Origin: CAYQQQ01 sp964420125
Lineage (GTDB): Bacteria; Actinomycetota; Acidimicrobiia; Acidimicrobiales; Microtrichaceae
DNA length: 64,000 nt
Direction: 5' to 3'
Assembly (NCBI GenBank): GCA_964420125.1
Contig: CAYQQQ010000010.1
Span: 1-64,000, forward strand
This document shows positions 1 to 7,988 of this stretch, in pieces. Numbering within the stretch: position 1 is the first letter of the stretch; every line of letters starts with the position of its first letter. The position numbers were made by a program, and so were the translations under genes. The notes beneath the pieces are model-generated. The model was not told the DNA's origin, did not search any database, and was given only the letters and a program-made list of their open reading frames with translations.

Positions 1-54
1 TTCGGGGATCCCACCTACCACCGCGAGCTGCTCGCCCAGCGCATCGGCATCTGA
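1..54 (+). CDS. 3' end of an unidentified gene
   Basis: The frame is open from the first base and ends at TGA 52-54, giving 17 C-terminal residues (ending LLAQRIGI). It has the high third-position GC of a real coding sequence and is followed by a promoter-like hexamer for the next gene. The family cannot be assigned from so short a tail. Confidence 0.6.
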   Translation, partial: FGDPTYHRELLAQRIGI

Positions 55-68
55 GGGGCGCTGGGCCC

Positions 69-74
69 TAGCCT
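69..74 (+). promoter_or_regulatory. -10 hexamer TAGCCT of a leaderless promoter
   Basis: TAGCCT matches the actinobacterial TANNNT -10 pattern and lies 7 bases before the ATG at 82. Transcription should therefore start at or next to the A of the start codon. No Shine-Dalgarno sequence is present. Confidence 0.5.
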
Positions 75-81
75 GGGGACC

Positions 82-552
82 ATGTGGATCTGGTGGGTGC
101 TGCTGGCGATCGGCACGTTCGCCATCGCCGCGGGATCCATCGGCTGGGCGACCGGCCATCTCGCCATGCGTCCCCGACGTTCGGTCTACGACCTGGCCGA
201 GGCCGTGGAGTTCGTGGCCGACCGGCTGCCGCCGGAGCTCACCGCCGAGCTCAGCTTCGACGACGTCGAGGCCGTCCTCGCCCTGCACTGCGACTACCTC
301 ACCGCCAAGGGCGTCGCCTCTCATCGCACGGCCGAGGACATCGGCGAGCAGCTCGTCGTGGTCGCCGACGACGAGCCCGTCGCCTGGATCCTGGGTCGTC
401 TCGACGAGTCCGATCGGATCCTGAGCGACGAGCAGGTCGTGGCGGTGCTGGAGGCCGAGCAGGAGTACTACGACGCCATCGGTGCCATCGGCCCCCCCGT
501 CGACGGCCCGGACGTGCCACCGCCGTCACCGGGTTCGGAACCTCGGGTGTGA
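82..552 (+). CDS. membrane-anchored hypothetical protein, 156 aa
   Basis: I do not recognise this protein. Residues 3-25 form one hydrophobic helix, followed by a basic stop-transfer stretch (MRPRRS), so it is probably a type I/II membrane anchor with a cytoplasmic domain. The soluble part is acidic and predicted helical. The last 20 residues are Pro-rich and probably disordered. The ATG at 82 is chosen because a TAGCCT hexamer lies 7 bases upstream. The following small gene is on the same strand and may be co-transcribed. No enzymatic motif is visible. Confidence 0.8.
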   Translation: MWIWWVLLAIGTFAIAAGSIGWATGHLAMRPRRSVYDLAEAVEFVADRLPPELTAELSFDDVEAVLALHCDYLTAKGVASHRTAEDIGEQLVVVADDEPVAWILGRLDESDRILSDEQVVAVLEAEQEYYDAIGAIGPPVDGPDVPPPSPGSEPRV

Positions 553-625
553 CCGACCTCGGCGGCCACCTACGATGGCCGGATCGCAGCAGGTCACGAC
601 CTGTGGACACGAGGAGCGAGCAGAA

Positions 626-841
626 GTGGAACGTCCCGGGAAGTTCGAGCACCACCGCTACATCGGCGACAAGCGCACCCAGGTCGTCTACGACGTCGAC
701 GAGCTCGACGAGCAGTACGCCCATCTCATAGAGGAGCTCATGGAGGCGGAGACCTTCCTGAGCTTCGGGCCCGACGCCCTTCCCGAGGCACGCAACCGGG
801 GCTACCAGCTGTTCGCCCCGCAGCGGGCCTCCGAGTCCTGA
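626..841 (+). CDS. small conserved-looking hypothetical protein, 71 aa
   Basis: This is a soluble, acidic protein of 71 residues beginning VERPGKFEHHRYIGDK, with a Tyr/Asp/Glu-rich middle. It has no signal peptide or membrane segment. The frame stays open upstream, but the GTG at 626 is preferred because GAGGAG lies 9 bases before it at 611-616 and the upstream residues are low-complexity Arg/Pro. I do not recognise a family. Confidence 0.7.
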   Translation: MERPGKFEHHRYIGDKRTQVVYDVDELDEQYAHLIEELMEAETFLSFGPDALPEARNRGYQLFAPQRASES

Positions 842-869
842 GCCTGCAGGCAGGACGTCGGGGCCGGAG

Positions 870-1694
870 GTGAGCCGGGACGGCGCGGCCGACGGGGATG
901 CCGCCCAGCCATCCCTGCTCATGGACTACGTCTTCCGCTCCGGCGAGCTCGCCCTCAGCGGGCATCTGAGCGAGCCTGCCCCTGAGCCGGGCACCTCGAC
1001 GCCACCGGGACTGGTGCTGTGCCATGGGTTCCCCACCCGCGGTCGGGAGTCGCCTCAGTCCGGCAAGTCCTTCCCCGAGCTGGCCAACCGGATCGCCGCG
1101 GAGCTCGGCTGGCTGGTGCTGACCATGAACTTCCGCGGCTGCGGCCTGGCCGAAGGCGAGTTCTCGCTGCTGGGCTGGCTGGACGACGTCGCCGCGGCGG
1201 TGGTGCACGTCGAGTCCCTCGGGGCCAGCGGCGTGTGGATCGCCGGGTTCGGCACCGGTGGGTCGCTGGCGATCGTGGAGGGCGCCCGGAACCCGTCGGT
1301 TCGCGGGGTGGCGGCCATGGCCACCCCGGGTGACTTCGACGACTGGGCCCGCAACCCGCGCCGGCTGCTGCTGCACTCCCGCCAGGTCCAGGTGATCAAG
1401 GACCCCGACTTCCCGCCCCAGTTCGACCGCTGGGCCGCCGAGCTGAAGACCGTCCGGCCGTCGGAGTCCGCCGCCGATCTGGCACCTCGTCCGCTGCTGG
1501 TGCTGCACGGCGACAGCGACGACCTGACCCCGCTGGAGGACGGCAAGCGCCTGGCGGAGGCCCACGGCTCGGCGGAGCTGCGCATCATCAACGGGGCAGG
1601 CCACGAGCTGCGCCACGATCCGCGCGCGGTCGCGGTGCTGTTCGGGTGGTTGCGCCGCCAGCGGATCGCCTCGGAGACCGCCGCCGTCGGCTGA
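870..1694 (+). CDS. alpha/beta-hydrolase fold protein lacking the nucleophile Ser
   Basis: A 274-residue alpha/beta hydrolase. The oxyanion region LVLCHGFP is near residue 50, the acid-loop motif HGDSDDLTP near 213, and the catalytic-His motif GAGHELRHD near 240. At the nucleophile elbow, where the family has GxSxG, the sequence reads G126-F-G128-T-G130, so Ser is replaced by Gly. Ordinary esterase chemistry is therefore unlikely. It could be a non-catalytic binding protein or use another residue. It starts at GTG 870, with GGAG only a few bases upstream. It resembles the KANL3/TEX30 and dienelactone-hydrolase-like groups, but I cannot place it more closely. Confidence 0.8.
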   Translation: MSRDGAADGDAAQPSLLMDYVFRSGELALSGHLSEPAPEPGTSTPPGLVLCHGFPTRGRESPQSGKSFPELANRIAAELGWLVLTMNFRGCGLAEGEFSLLGWLDDVAAAVVHVESLGASGVWIAGFGTGGSLAIVEGARNPSVRGVAAMATPGDFDDWARNPRRLLLHSRQVQVIKDPDFPPQFDRWAAELKTVRPSESAADLAPRPLLVLHGDSDDLTPLEDGKRLAEAHGSAELRIINGAGHELRHDPRAVAVLFGWLRRQRIASETAAVG

Positions 1695-1727
1695 AGGGCC
1701 GCCAACCCGGTGGTCGGTCGCGGCTCC

Positions 1728-1733
1728 TACAGT
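1728..1733 (+). promoter_or_regulatory. -10 hexamer TACAGT of a leaderless promoter
   Basis: TACAGT sits 6 bases upstream of the ATG at 1740, with no ribosome-binding site between. This spacing favours the ATG over the in-frame GTG at 1710. Confidence 0.5.
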
Positions 1734-1739
1734 GACGAC

Positions 1740-2327
1740 ATGGCGACCTCCGCTCTGCCCATCACCGGTGATCCCGACGCCGATCGGCTGCTCGAGTCCG
1801 ATCCCCTGGCGCTGCTGATCGGCATGCTGCTCGACCAGCAGGTCCCGATGGAGTGGGCGTTCCGCGGCCCCGCCACCCTCCGCCAGCGCCTCGGCCACCT
1901 CGATGCCGGCCGGATCGCCGCCATGGACCCCGAGGACCTGGTCGTCGTGTGCGCCGACACGCCGGCCATCCACCGCTACCCGGCCGCGATGGCCCGGCGG
2001 ATCCACGACCTGTGCACCGTCGTCGAGCGTGACCACGGCGGCGATGCCGCCGCGGTGTGGACCGGCGCTCTCGACGCGACGGACCAGCTCCGTCGCCTCG
2101 AGGCCCTGCCGGGCTACGGGGCGGAGAAGTCGAAGATCTTCACCGCCATCCTGGCCAAGCGCTTCGGGGTGGCTCCCGAGGGTTGGGAGCGGGCCGCGTC
2201 GCCGTTCTCCGACGATCAGCCCCGCTCGGTGGCCGACGTCGACTCCCCGGAGTCGTTGGAGCGGGTGCGCGAGTGGAAGAAGTCCATGAAGGCGGCCAAG
2301 CGATCCAAGGCCGATCCGGTCGGCTGA
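1740..2327 (+). CDS. HhH-GPD family base-excision-repair-like protein (TIGR03252 type)
   Basis: A 195-residue protein matching the actinobacterial HhH-GPD family. The N-terminal region carries the family signature LLIGMLLDQQVPMEWAF (about residues 20-37), and the helix-hairpin-helix reads LPGYGAEKSKIF near residue 124. Family members are related to endonuclease III/MutY DNA glycosylases, but their substrate is generally unassigned. No Fe-S cluster cysteines are present. Start ATG 1740 is supported by TACAGT 6 bases upstream. The C-terminus is Lys/Arg-rich, consistent with DNA binding. It stands alone between a hydrolase and a zinc-ribbon membrane protein. Confidence 0.85.
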   Translation: MATSALPITGDPDADRLLESDPLALLIGMLLDQQVPMEWAFRGPATLRQRLGHLDAGRIAAMDPEDLVVVCADTPAIHRYPAAMARRIHDLCTVVERDHGGDAAAVWTGALDATDQLRRLEALPGYGAEKSKIFTAILAKRFGVAPEGWERAASPFSDDQPRSVADVDSPESLERVREWKKSMKAAKRSKADPVG

Positions 2328-2465
2328 GCTCCGACGCACCGCGCTGCTGCGGTCTCGCCGACTGGGCCGCGCGACCCATTGCGGCGGCCGTTGGACCCGA
2401 TTCGCTCAAGGCATCGCGTCGATCTGCCGTTCACGTCGTAGAAGCACCAGCGGGAGAATCGAATC

Positions 2466-2717
2466 GTGGAGACCTGTCCACACTGCAAGTTCCTCGTGCG
2501 CGATGGCGCGCGGATCTGCGGTGTCTGCCACAAGCCACTCGCGGCCACCGACGTCGGCGTGCCGTCGTTCCTGTCGGGGGACCGGCGCGGCCCCCAAGCC
2601 CTGGCCGCGCACGTCGGCCCCGGCGAGGCCGGGGTCCCCGTGTCGGTGATCGTGCTGTTCGCGGTGGGTCTGCTGTTCGCCCTGGCGCTGGTGGTCACCG
2701 GGCACTTCTGGATGTGA
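2466..2717 (+). CDS. small zinc-ribbon membrane protein, 83 aa
   Basis: The N-terminus has two CxxC knuckles (CPHC at residues 4-7 and CGVC at 18-21), which should form a rubredoxin-like zinc ribbon. A linker follows, then one C-terminal transmembrane helix (about residues 57-80, VSVIVLFAVGLLFALALVV). This gives a tail-anchored, cytoplasm-facing zinc ribbon. It starts at GTG 2466 with GGGAG upstream. The family is unknown. The 138-bp gap before it holds no other gene. Its 3' end converges with aceE on the other strand. Confidence 0.75.
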   Translation: METCPHCKFLVRDGARICGVCHKPLAATDVGVPSFLSGDRRGPQALAAHVGPGEAGVPVSVIVLFAVGLLFALALVVTGHFWM

Positions 2718-2753
2718 AGCCGCCGGGTGATCGGCGTGGTCGGCGCTCGCCGA

Positions 2754-5486
2754 TCAGCAGGTCCACGGCGGTGCCAGGTCGGGATCCAGGCCGTACTCGC
2801 CGATCGCCGCGGCCGGTGCCGCCGGGTCGATGAGTCCGCCGGCCGCCAGCTGCGAGAGCACCCCGACCACCACGTGCGCCGTGTCGGTCTCGAAGAACCT
2901 CCGCAGCGCCTCGCGGGTGTCGGAGCGGCCGTAGCCGTCGGTGCCCAGCGACAGCCAGGGGCGACCGGCGGGCACGAAGCGGCTGATCTGGTCGGGCACC
3001 GCACGCATGAAGTCCGACACGGCCACGATCGGCCCGGCGCTGGCGGACAGCAGCCGGGTCACCAGCGGCACCGTCGGCGCCTGGCCGGGGTGGAGGCGGT
3101 TGGCCCGCTCGACCGCGAGCGCCTCCCGCCGGAGCTGCTGGTAGGAGGTGGCGGACCACAGCGAGGCCCGCACGCCGTAGCGGCCGGCGAGCACGTCGCG
3201 TGCCTCGACCGCAGCGGCCCACGCCGTGCCCGAGAAGAGGATGGTGGCCTCCGGGCCGTCGCCTGCCGGGGCCGGCTGCCAGCGGTAGAGGCCGTCGACC
3301 ACCCCTCGGGCGATCGCGCCGTCGTCGTCGGCGGGCATGGGCGGCATGGGGTAGTTCTCGTTGTAGACGGTGAGGTAGTAGAAGACGTCCTCGCCCGCTG
3401 CGGTGTCGGGAGGGTACATGCAGGCCAAGCCGTGGCGGACGACGAGGGCCATCTCGTAGGCGAAGGCCGGGTCGTAGGAGCGGCACGCGGGCACGGTGGA
3501 GGCCAGCAGGAGGCTGTGGCCGTCCTGGTGCTGGAGGCCTTCGCCCAGCAGGGTGGTGCGCCCGGCGGTGGCCCCGACGAGGAACCCGCGGGAGCGGGCG
3601 TCCCCGGCGGCCCAGATCAGGTCGCCCACCCGCTGGAAGCCGAACATCGAGTAGAAGATGAAGAACGGCACCATGGCCACGCCCCGGTGGGAGTGGCTGG
3701 TGGCCGCGGCGATCCACGAGCTCATGGCGCCGGCCTCGGTGATCCCCTCCTCCAGGATCTGCCCGGCGCTGCTCTCCCGGTAGGACAGCAGCAGGTCGTG
3801 GTCGACCGGCTCGTAGAGCTGGCCCTGGGAGGCGTAGATGCCGACCTCCCGGAAGAGGGCGTCCATCCCGAAGGTGCGGGCCTCGTCGGGCACGATGGGC
3901 ACCACCCGCGACCCCATCTCGGGGTCGCGGCACAGGTTGCGCAGCAGCCGGGTGAAGGCCGTGGTGGTGCTGGCGGCGATGTTCCCGGAGCCGGCCAGCA
4001 GCTCGTCGAAGAGGGCGGGGTCGGGGGAGGCGAGCGGGCGACGCACGGTGGTGGTGCGCGACGGCAGCGGTCCGTCGAGCGCCCTGCGCCGGTCCAGCAT
4101 GTAGCGGATCTCCGGGGAGTCAGGACCGGGGCGCACGTAGGGGGGCCATCCATCGGCCAGCACCTCGTCGCTGATCTCGTCCTCGAGGTGCAGGCGGTCG
4201 CGCAGCCCCAGCAGCTGCTCCTTGGACATCTTCTTGATCTGGTGCGTGGCGTTGCGGCTCTCCACCCCCTCGCCCAGCGTCCAGCCCTTGACGGTCTTGG
4301 CCAGGATCACCGTCGGAGCGCCCTTGGTCTCCACCGCGGCCCGGTACGCCGCGTAGAGCTTGCGGTAGTCGTGGCCGCCGCGGGGGAGCTTGGGGAGCTC
4401 GTCGTCGGCGAGGTGCTCGACCATGGCCCGCAGGCGGGGGTCGGGGCCGAAGAAGTGCTCCCGGATGTAGTCGCCACCCTCGATGGCGTAGCGCTGGAAC
4501 TCCCCGTCGACCGTGGCGTTCATCTGGTTGAGCAGCACCCCGTCGACGTCGCGCTGCAGCAGCTCGTCCCACCGGCTGCCCCACACCACCTTGATGACGT
4601 TCCAGCCGGCGCCCCGGAAGATCGCCTCCAGCTCCTGGATCACCTTGCCGTTGCCCCGCACCGGGCCGTCGAGTCGCTGGAGGTTGCAGTTCACCACCCA
4701 GGTGAGGTTGTCGAGGTGCTCACGGGAGGCCAGCGAGATCGAGCCGAGGGTCTCGGGCTCGTCGCACTCGCCGTCACCGAGGAAGCACCACACCCGGGAG
4801 CTCGCGGCGTCGTCGATCCGGCGGTTCTCCAGGTAGCGGTTGAAGCGCGCCTGGTAGATCGACATGATCGGCCCGAGTCCCATCGACACCGTCGGGTACT
4901 CCCAGAAGTCGGGCATCAGCCGGGGGTGCGGGTAGGACGACAGCCCCCGCCCGGCGCGGCCGGGGAAGGGGATCTCGAAGCGGAACCGGTCGAGGTCGGC
5001 CTCCTCGAGGCGGTGCTCCAGGAAGGCCCGGGCGTAGAAGCCGGGCGAGGCGTGGCCCTGGAAGTACACGTGGTCGCCGGGGCCGGCGTCCTTGCCGCGG
5101 AAGAAGTGGTTGAAGCCCACGTCGTAGAGGGCGGCGGAGCTGGCGAAGGTGGAGAGGTGCCCGCCGATGCCGTCGGCGGACTTGTTGGCCCGAACCACCA
5201 TGGCCGCCGCGTTCCAGCGGATGTACCGGCGGATGCGGCGCTCGATGTCCTCGTCGCCGGGGAACCACGGCTCCTCCTCGGCGGGGATGGTGTTGACGTA
5301 GGGGGTCGACACGGTGGCGGGGGTTCCCACCGAGAGCTCCCGAGCCCGCTCCACGAGGCGGGCCATCAGGTACTGCGCCCGAGGGGTTCCCCGCTGCTCG
5401 GCCACCGCCGCGAGCGAGTCGAGCCACTCGGCGGTCTCCTCGGGGTCGATGTCGGGGAGCTGGTGGGCGAAGCCGTCGATGATCAT
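2754..5486 (-). CDS. aceE: pyruvate dehydrogenase E1 component, homodimeric type
   Basis: A 910-residue thiamine-diphosphate enzyme that decarboxylates pyruvate and passes the acetyl group to the lipoyl arm of E2. Length and sequence match the single-chain AceE family (E. coli about 887 aa), not the alpha2beta2 type. The ThDP motif reads GDGECDEPETLGS near residue 236, followed by VVNCNLQRLDGPV. ATG 5486 begins MIIDGFAHQLPDIDPEE. AGAGGA lies just upstream of it, and the longer frame to 5669 is Arg/Pro-rich and overlaps the divergent rnhA, so it is rejected. The E2 and E3 partners lie about 20 kb away (23970-27187), an arrangement common in Actinobacteria. Confidence 0.95.
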   Translation of the reverse strand: MIIDGFAHQLPDIDPEETAEWLDSLAAVAEQRGTPRAQYLMARLVERARELSVGTPATVSTPYVNTIPAEEEPWFPGDEDIERRIRRYIRWNAAAMVVRANKSADGIGGHLSTFASSAALYDVGFNHFFRGKDAGPGDHVYFQGHASPGFYARAFLEHRLEEADLDRFRFEIPFPGRAGRGLSSYPHPRLMPDFWEYPTVSMGLGPIMSIYQARFNRYLENRRIDDAASSRVWCFLGDGECDEPETLGSISLASREHLDNLTWVVNCNLQRLDGPVRGNGKVIQELEAIFRGAGWNVIKVVWGSRWDELLQRDVDGVLLNQMNATVDGEFQRYAIEGGDYIREHFFGPDPRLRAMVEHLADDELPKLPRGGHDYRKLYAAYRAAVETKGAPTVILAKTVKGWTLGEGVESRNATHQIKKMSKEQLLGLRDRLHLEDEISDEVLADGWPPYVRPGPDSPEIRYMLDRRRALDGPLPSRTTTVRRPLASPDPALFDELLAGSGNIAASTTTAFTRLLRNLCRDPEMGSRVVPIVPDEARTFGMDALFREVGIYASQGQLYEPVDHDLLLSYRESSAGQILEEGITEAGAMSSWIAAATSHSHRGVAMVPFFIFYSMFGFQRVGDLIWAAGDARSRGFLVGATAGRTTLLGEGLQHQDGHSLLLASTVPACRSYDPAFAYEMALVVRHGLACMYPPDTAAGEDVFYYLTVYNENYPMPPMPADDDGAIARGVVDGLYRWQPAPAGDGPEATILFSGTAWAAAVEARDVLAGRYGVRASLWSATSYQQLRREALAVERANRLHPGQAPTVPLVTRLLSASAGPIVAVSDFMRAVPDQISRFVPAGRPWLSLGTDGYGRSDTREALRRFFETDTAHVVVGVLSQLAAGGLIDPAAPAAAIGEYGLDPDLAPPWTC

Positions 5487-5548
5487 CGGTGTCCTCTGGG
5501 TTCGGGGGTGTGGCGCTGCGGTGGGCGTCGCCGTGTTCGGGTGCGGGC

Positions 5549-5554
5549 TAGGTT
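5549..5554 (+). promoter_or_regulatory. -10 hexamer TAGGTT before rnhA
   Basis: TAGGTT lies 6 bases before the ATG at 5561. It is in the 74-bp gap shared with the divergent aceE start and implies a leaderless rnhA transcript. Confidence 0.5.
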
Positions 5555-5560
5555 GCCGCC

Positions 5561-6130
5561 ATGTCTGCCGGTACCCACTCTCGCGCCGGTCGTGGTGCAG
5601 GCGAAGCCACGCTGTTCGATTCCGACGCGTTCGAGCGCACCGAGCTCGTCGACCCCGCCGGTGTGTCACCGGGTTCGGAGCCCCGGTTGGTGTACACCGA
5701 CGGGGCGTGCAGCGGGAACCCTGGCCCCGGGGGATGGGCGTGGGTGGTGCCTGACGGGCCCTGGCGCTCCGGGTTCGATCCGGCGACCACCAACCAGCGG
5801 ATGGAGATCACCGCCGCGCTGTCGGCGTGCGAGACCTTCGACGGGCCGCTGGAGATCGTGTCGGACTCGACCTACGTGGTGCACTGCTGGCGCGACCGCT
5901 GGTGGGAGGGCTGGCTGCGGCGTGGGTGGCGGAACTCCAAGAAGGAGCCGGTCGCCAACCGCGATCTGTGGGAGCGGCTGGTGCCCCACCTGCGCGACCG
6001 CGCCGACCTGCAGCTGCGATGGGTGAAGGGGCACTCCGGCGACCCGTGGAACGAGGTGGCCGACTCGCTGGCGGTGGCGGCGATCGAGAACCGCGCGGGT
6101 TCCTCCGGCGAGGCGCAGTCCGCCGGGTAG
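5561..6130 (+). CDS. rnhA: ribonuclease HI
   Basis: Cleaves the RNA strand of RNA-DNA hybrids (R-loops, Okazaki primers). The four acidic metal ligands are visible: D in YTDGACSGNPG (about residue 47), E in NQRMEI, D in SDSTYVV, and D in NEVADSLA. The protein is 189 aa. About 42 extra N-terminal residues precede the RNase H fold (RLVYTDG...), and the family is usually about 155 aa. The N-terminal extension is acidic and lacks a hybrid-binding-domain signature. It is divergent from aceE. Confidence 0.93.
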   Translation: MSAGTHSRAGRGAGEATLFDSDAFERTELVDPAGVSPGSEPRLVYTDGACSGNPGPGGWAWVVPDGPWRSGFDPATTNQRMEITAALSACETFDGPLEIVSDSTYVVHCWRDRWWEGWLRRGWRNSKKEPVANRDLWERLVPHLRDRADLQLRWVKGHSGDPWNEVADSLAVAAIENRAGSSGEAQSAG

Positions 6131-6132
6131 GG

Positions 6133-6182
6133 CCGGGCTCCGTCGGGTGCTGCCGGGCTCCGTCGGGTGCTGCCGGGCTCCG
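6133..6182 (+). repeat. 20-bp tandem repeat, about 2.5 copies
   Basis: The unit CCGGGCTCCGTCGGGTGCTG occurs twice in full plus a partial third copy directly after the rnhA stop. It fills the gap up to the hyuA promoter hexamer. No protein function is suggested. Confidence 0.8.
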
Positions 6183-6184
6183 GG

Positions 6185-6190
6185 TAGCGT
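6185..6190 (+). promoter_or_regulatory. -10 hexamer TAGCGT before hyuA
   Basis: TAGCGT lies 7 bases before GTG 6198. This decides that start over the longer open frame from 6147, which would run through the tandem repeat. Confidence 0.5.
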
Positions 6191-6197
6191 CGGTGCG

Positions 6198-7988
6198 GTG
6201 AGGGTCGGCGTCGACAGCGGGGGCACGTTCACCGACGTGGTCACCGATGGCGGCCGGATCGCCAAGGTGCCCTCGACCCCCCGGGATCCCGCCGAGGCGG
6301 TCCGCTCCGGGCTGGGCGAGCACCACCCGGACCTGCTGGCCCACGGCACCACCGTGGCCACCAACGCCCTCCTGGAGCGCAAGGTCGCCCGCGTGGCGCT
6401 GGTGGGCACCGCCGGGTTCGCGGACGTCATCGAGATCGCCCGCCAGAACCGGCCGTCGCTGTACGACCCCTGGGCGGACCGCCCTGAGCCCCTGGTGGCT
6501 CGATCCGACCGGTTGGAGGTGGAGGAGCGCCTCGACGGCACAGGTTCGGTGCTGGTGCCGTACCGCTCGGGTGCGGCGCCGGCCGTTCCGGCAGGGGTGG
6601 ACTCGGTGGCGGTGGTGCTGCTGCACTCCGACCTCGACGACTGCCATGAGCAGGCGGTCGCCGCAGAGCTGCGCTCCGCCGGCCACGACGTGGTGTGCTC
6701 CTCGGAGGTGTCCCCGGAGTTCCGGGAGTACGAGCGCACGGTCACCACCGTGGTGACCGCCGCCCTCCGGCCGGTGTGCGGCTCCTACCTGCGCTCGTTG
6801 GAGCCGCTGGCCGGCGAGGTGGTGGTGATGACCTCCGGTGGCGGCCTGGTCGACGTGCACACCGCCGCGGACAGCCCTGCGGCGTTGTTGCTGTCGGGGC
6901 CGGCGGCGGGGGCGATGGCCGCGGCGCGGGTGGCCGCCGCCTGCGGGTTCCCCGACGCCATCGGCTTCGACATGGGCGGCACCAGCACCGACGTGTGCCT
7001 GATCCTCGACGGCGGGCCCGCGCTCAGCGCTGTGCACGAGGTCGCCGGCCTGCCCATCCGCCTGCCCTCGGTGGACATCCACACCGTGGGCGCCGGCGGG
7101 GGCAGCATCGCCCGCCTCGACGACGGCGGCGCCCTGGTGGTGGGCCCCCGATCGGCGGGGGCGGTGCCCGGGCCCGTCTGCTACGGCCGGGGTGGCACGG
7201 AGCCGACGGTCACCGACGCCGACCTGGTGGCCGGTCGGATCCCGGAGGGCGTGGCGTTCCCCGGGCTCGGCGAGCTCGACCTCCCCGCCGCCCGGGCGGC
7301 CGTCGAGGGGGCCGGGCTCACCGCCGAGGGCATCCTGGCCGTGGTCGACGCCACCATGGTGCAGGCCCTGCGGCGGGTGTCGGTGCAGCGGGGGGTCGAC
7401 CCGGCCGGCCTGGCGCTGGTGGCCTTCGGCGGGGCGGGCCCCCTGCACGCCTGCGAGCTGGCCCGCCAGCTGGGGGCGGCCTGCGTGATCGTGCCGCCGG
7501 CGGCCGGCGTGCTGAGCGCCGTGGGCCTGCTCACCTCCCCTCGGCGGAGGGAGCTGGTGCGCACCTGGCCCACCCCGGGCGACCACCGGGGCCTGGAGGA
7601 GGCGGCTGCCGACCTGGTGGAGGCCGCCCGTGAGGTGGTGGCGGCGTCCGGGGTGGTCGAGGAGTGGACCGTGGAGCTGCGCTTCGACTGCCGCTACCCC
7701 GGCCAGAGCCACGAGCTGCAGGTGCCGACGGTGGAGGGGTTCCACGACGAGCACCGGCGCCGCAACGGCTACGCCCGGGTTGACGACGAGGTCGAGGTGA
7801 CGGCGTTGCGGGCCGCGGCGAGCGCCCCGGCGCCCTCCCGCGTCGAGGAGGTGCTGGGCGCCTGGGAGGGTCGGGTGGAGCCGGTGGTGGGCCCAGCGGT
7901 GGTGGCCCGCGACGACTGCACGATCTGGGTGCCCGAGGGCTGGCGGGGTGAGCTCGGCGCGCTCGGCGCGCTGGTGCTCCGCCGATGA
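6198..7988 (+). CDS. hyuA: hydantoinase/oxoprolinase family, subunit A
   Basis: A 596-residue member of the ATP-dependent HyuA family (N-methylhydantoinase A, acetone carboxylase beta, 5-oxoprolinase N-half). The nucleotide-binding phosphate-1 motif is VDSGGTFTDVV at the N-terminus, and the second ASKHA motif is FDMGGTSTDVCLI near residue 259. The substrate cannot be read from sequence; a cyclic amide or ketone is likely by family. Start GTG 6198 is supported by a -10 hexamer. The stop overlaps the hyuB start in ATGA, showing translational coupling, and the two proteins normally form one complex. Confidence 0.9.
   Translation: MRVGVDSGGTFTDVVTDGGRIAKVPSTPRDPAEAVRSGLGEHHPDLLAHGTTVATNALLERKVARVALVGTAGFADVIEIARQNRPSLYDPWADRPEPLVARSDRLEVEERLDGTGSVLVPYRSGAAPAVPAGVDSVAVVLLHSDLDDCHEQAVAAELRSAGHDVVCSSEVSPEFREYERTVTTVVTAALRPVCGSYLRSLEPLAGEVVVMTSGGGLVDVHTAADSPAALLLSGPAAGAMAAARVAAACGFPDAIGFDMGGTSTDVCLILDGGPALSAVHEVAGLPIRLPSVDIHTVGAGGGSIARLDDGGALVVGPRSAGAVPGPVCYGRGGTEPTVTDADLVAGRIPEGVAFPGLGELDLPAARAAVEGAGLTAEGILAVVDATMVQALRRVSVQRGVDPAGLALVAFGGAGPLHACELARQLGAACVIVPPAAGVLSAVGLLTSPRRRELVRTWPTPGDHRGLEEAAADLVEAAREVVAASGVVEEWTVELRFDCRYPGQSHELQVPTVEGFHDEHRRRNGYARVDDEVEVTALRAAASAPAPSRVEEVLGAWEGRVEPVVGPAVVARDDCTIWVPEGWRGELGALGALVLRR

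Noticed and set aside
2727..6026. A 1099-codon open frame on the plus strand
   Set aside because: It is antisense to aceE, which has all expected motifs. Its translation is Arg/Gly/Val/His-rich without any family signature, a common shadow in very GC-rich DNA.
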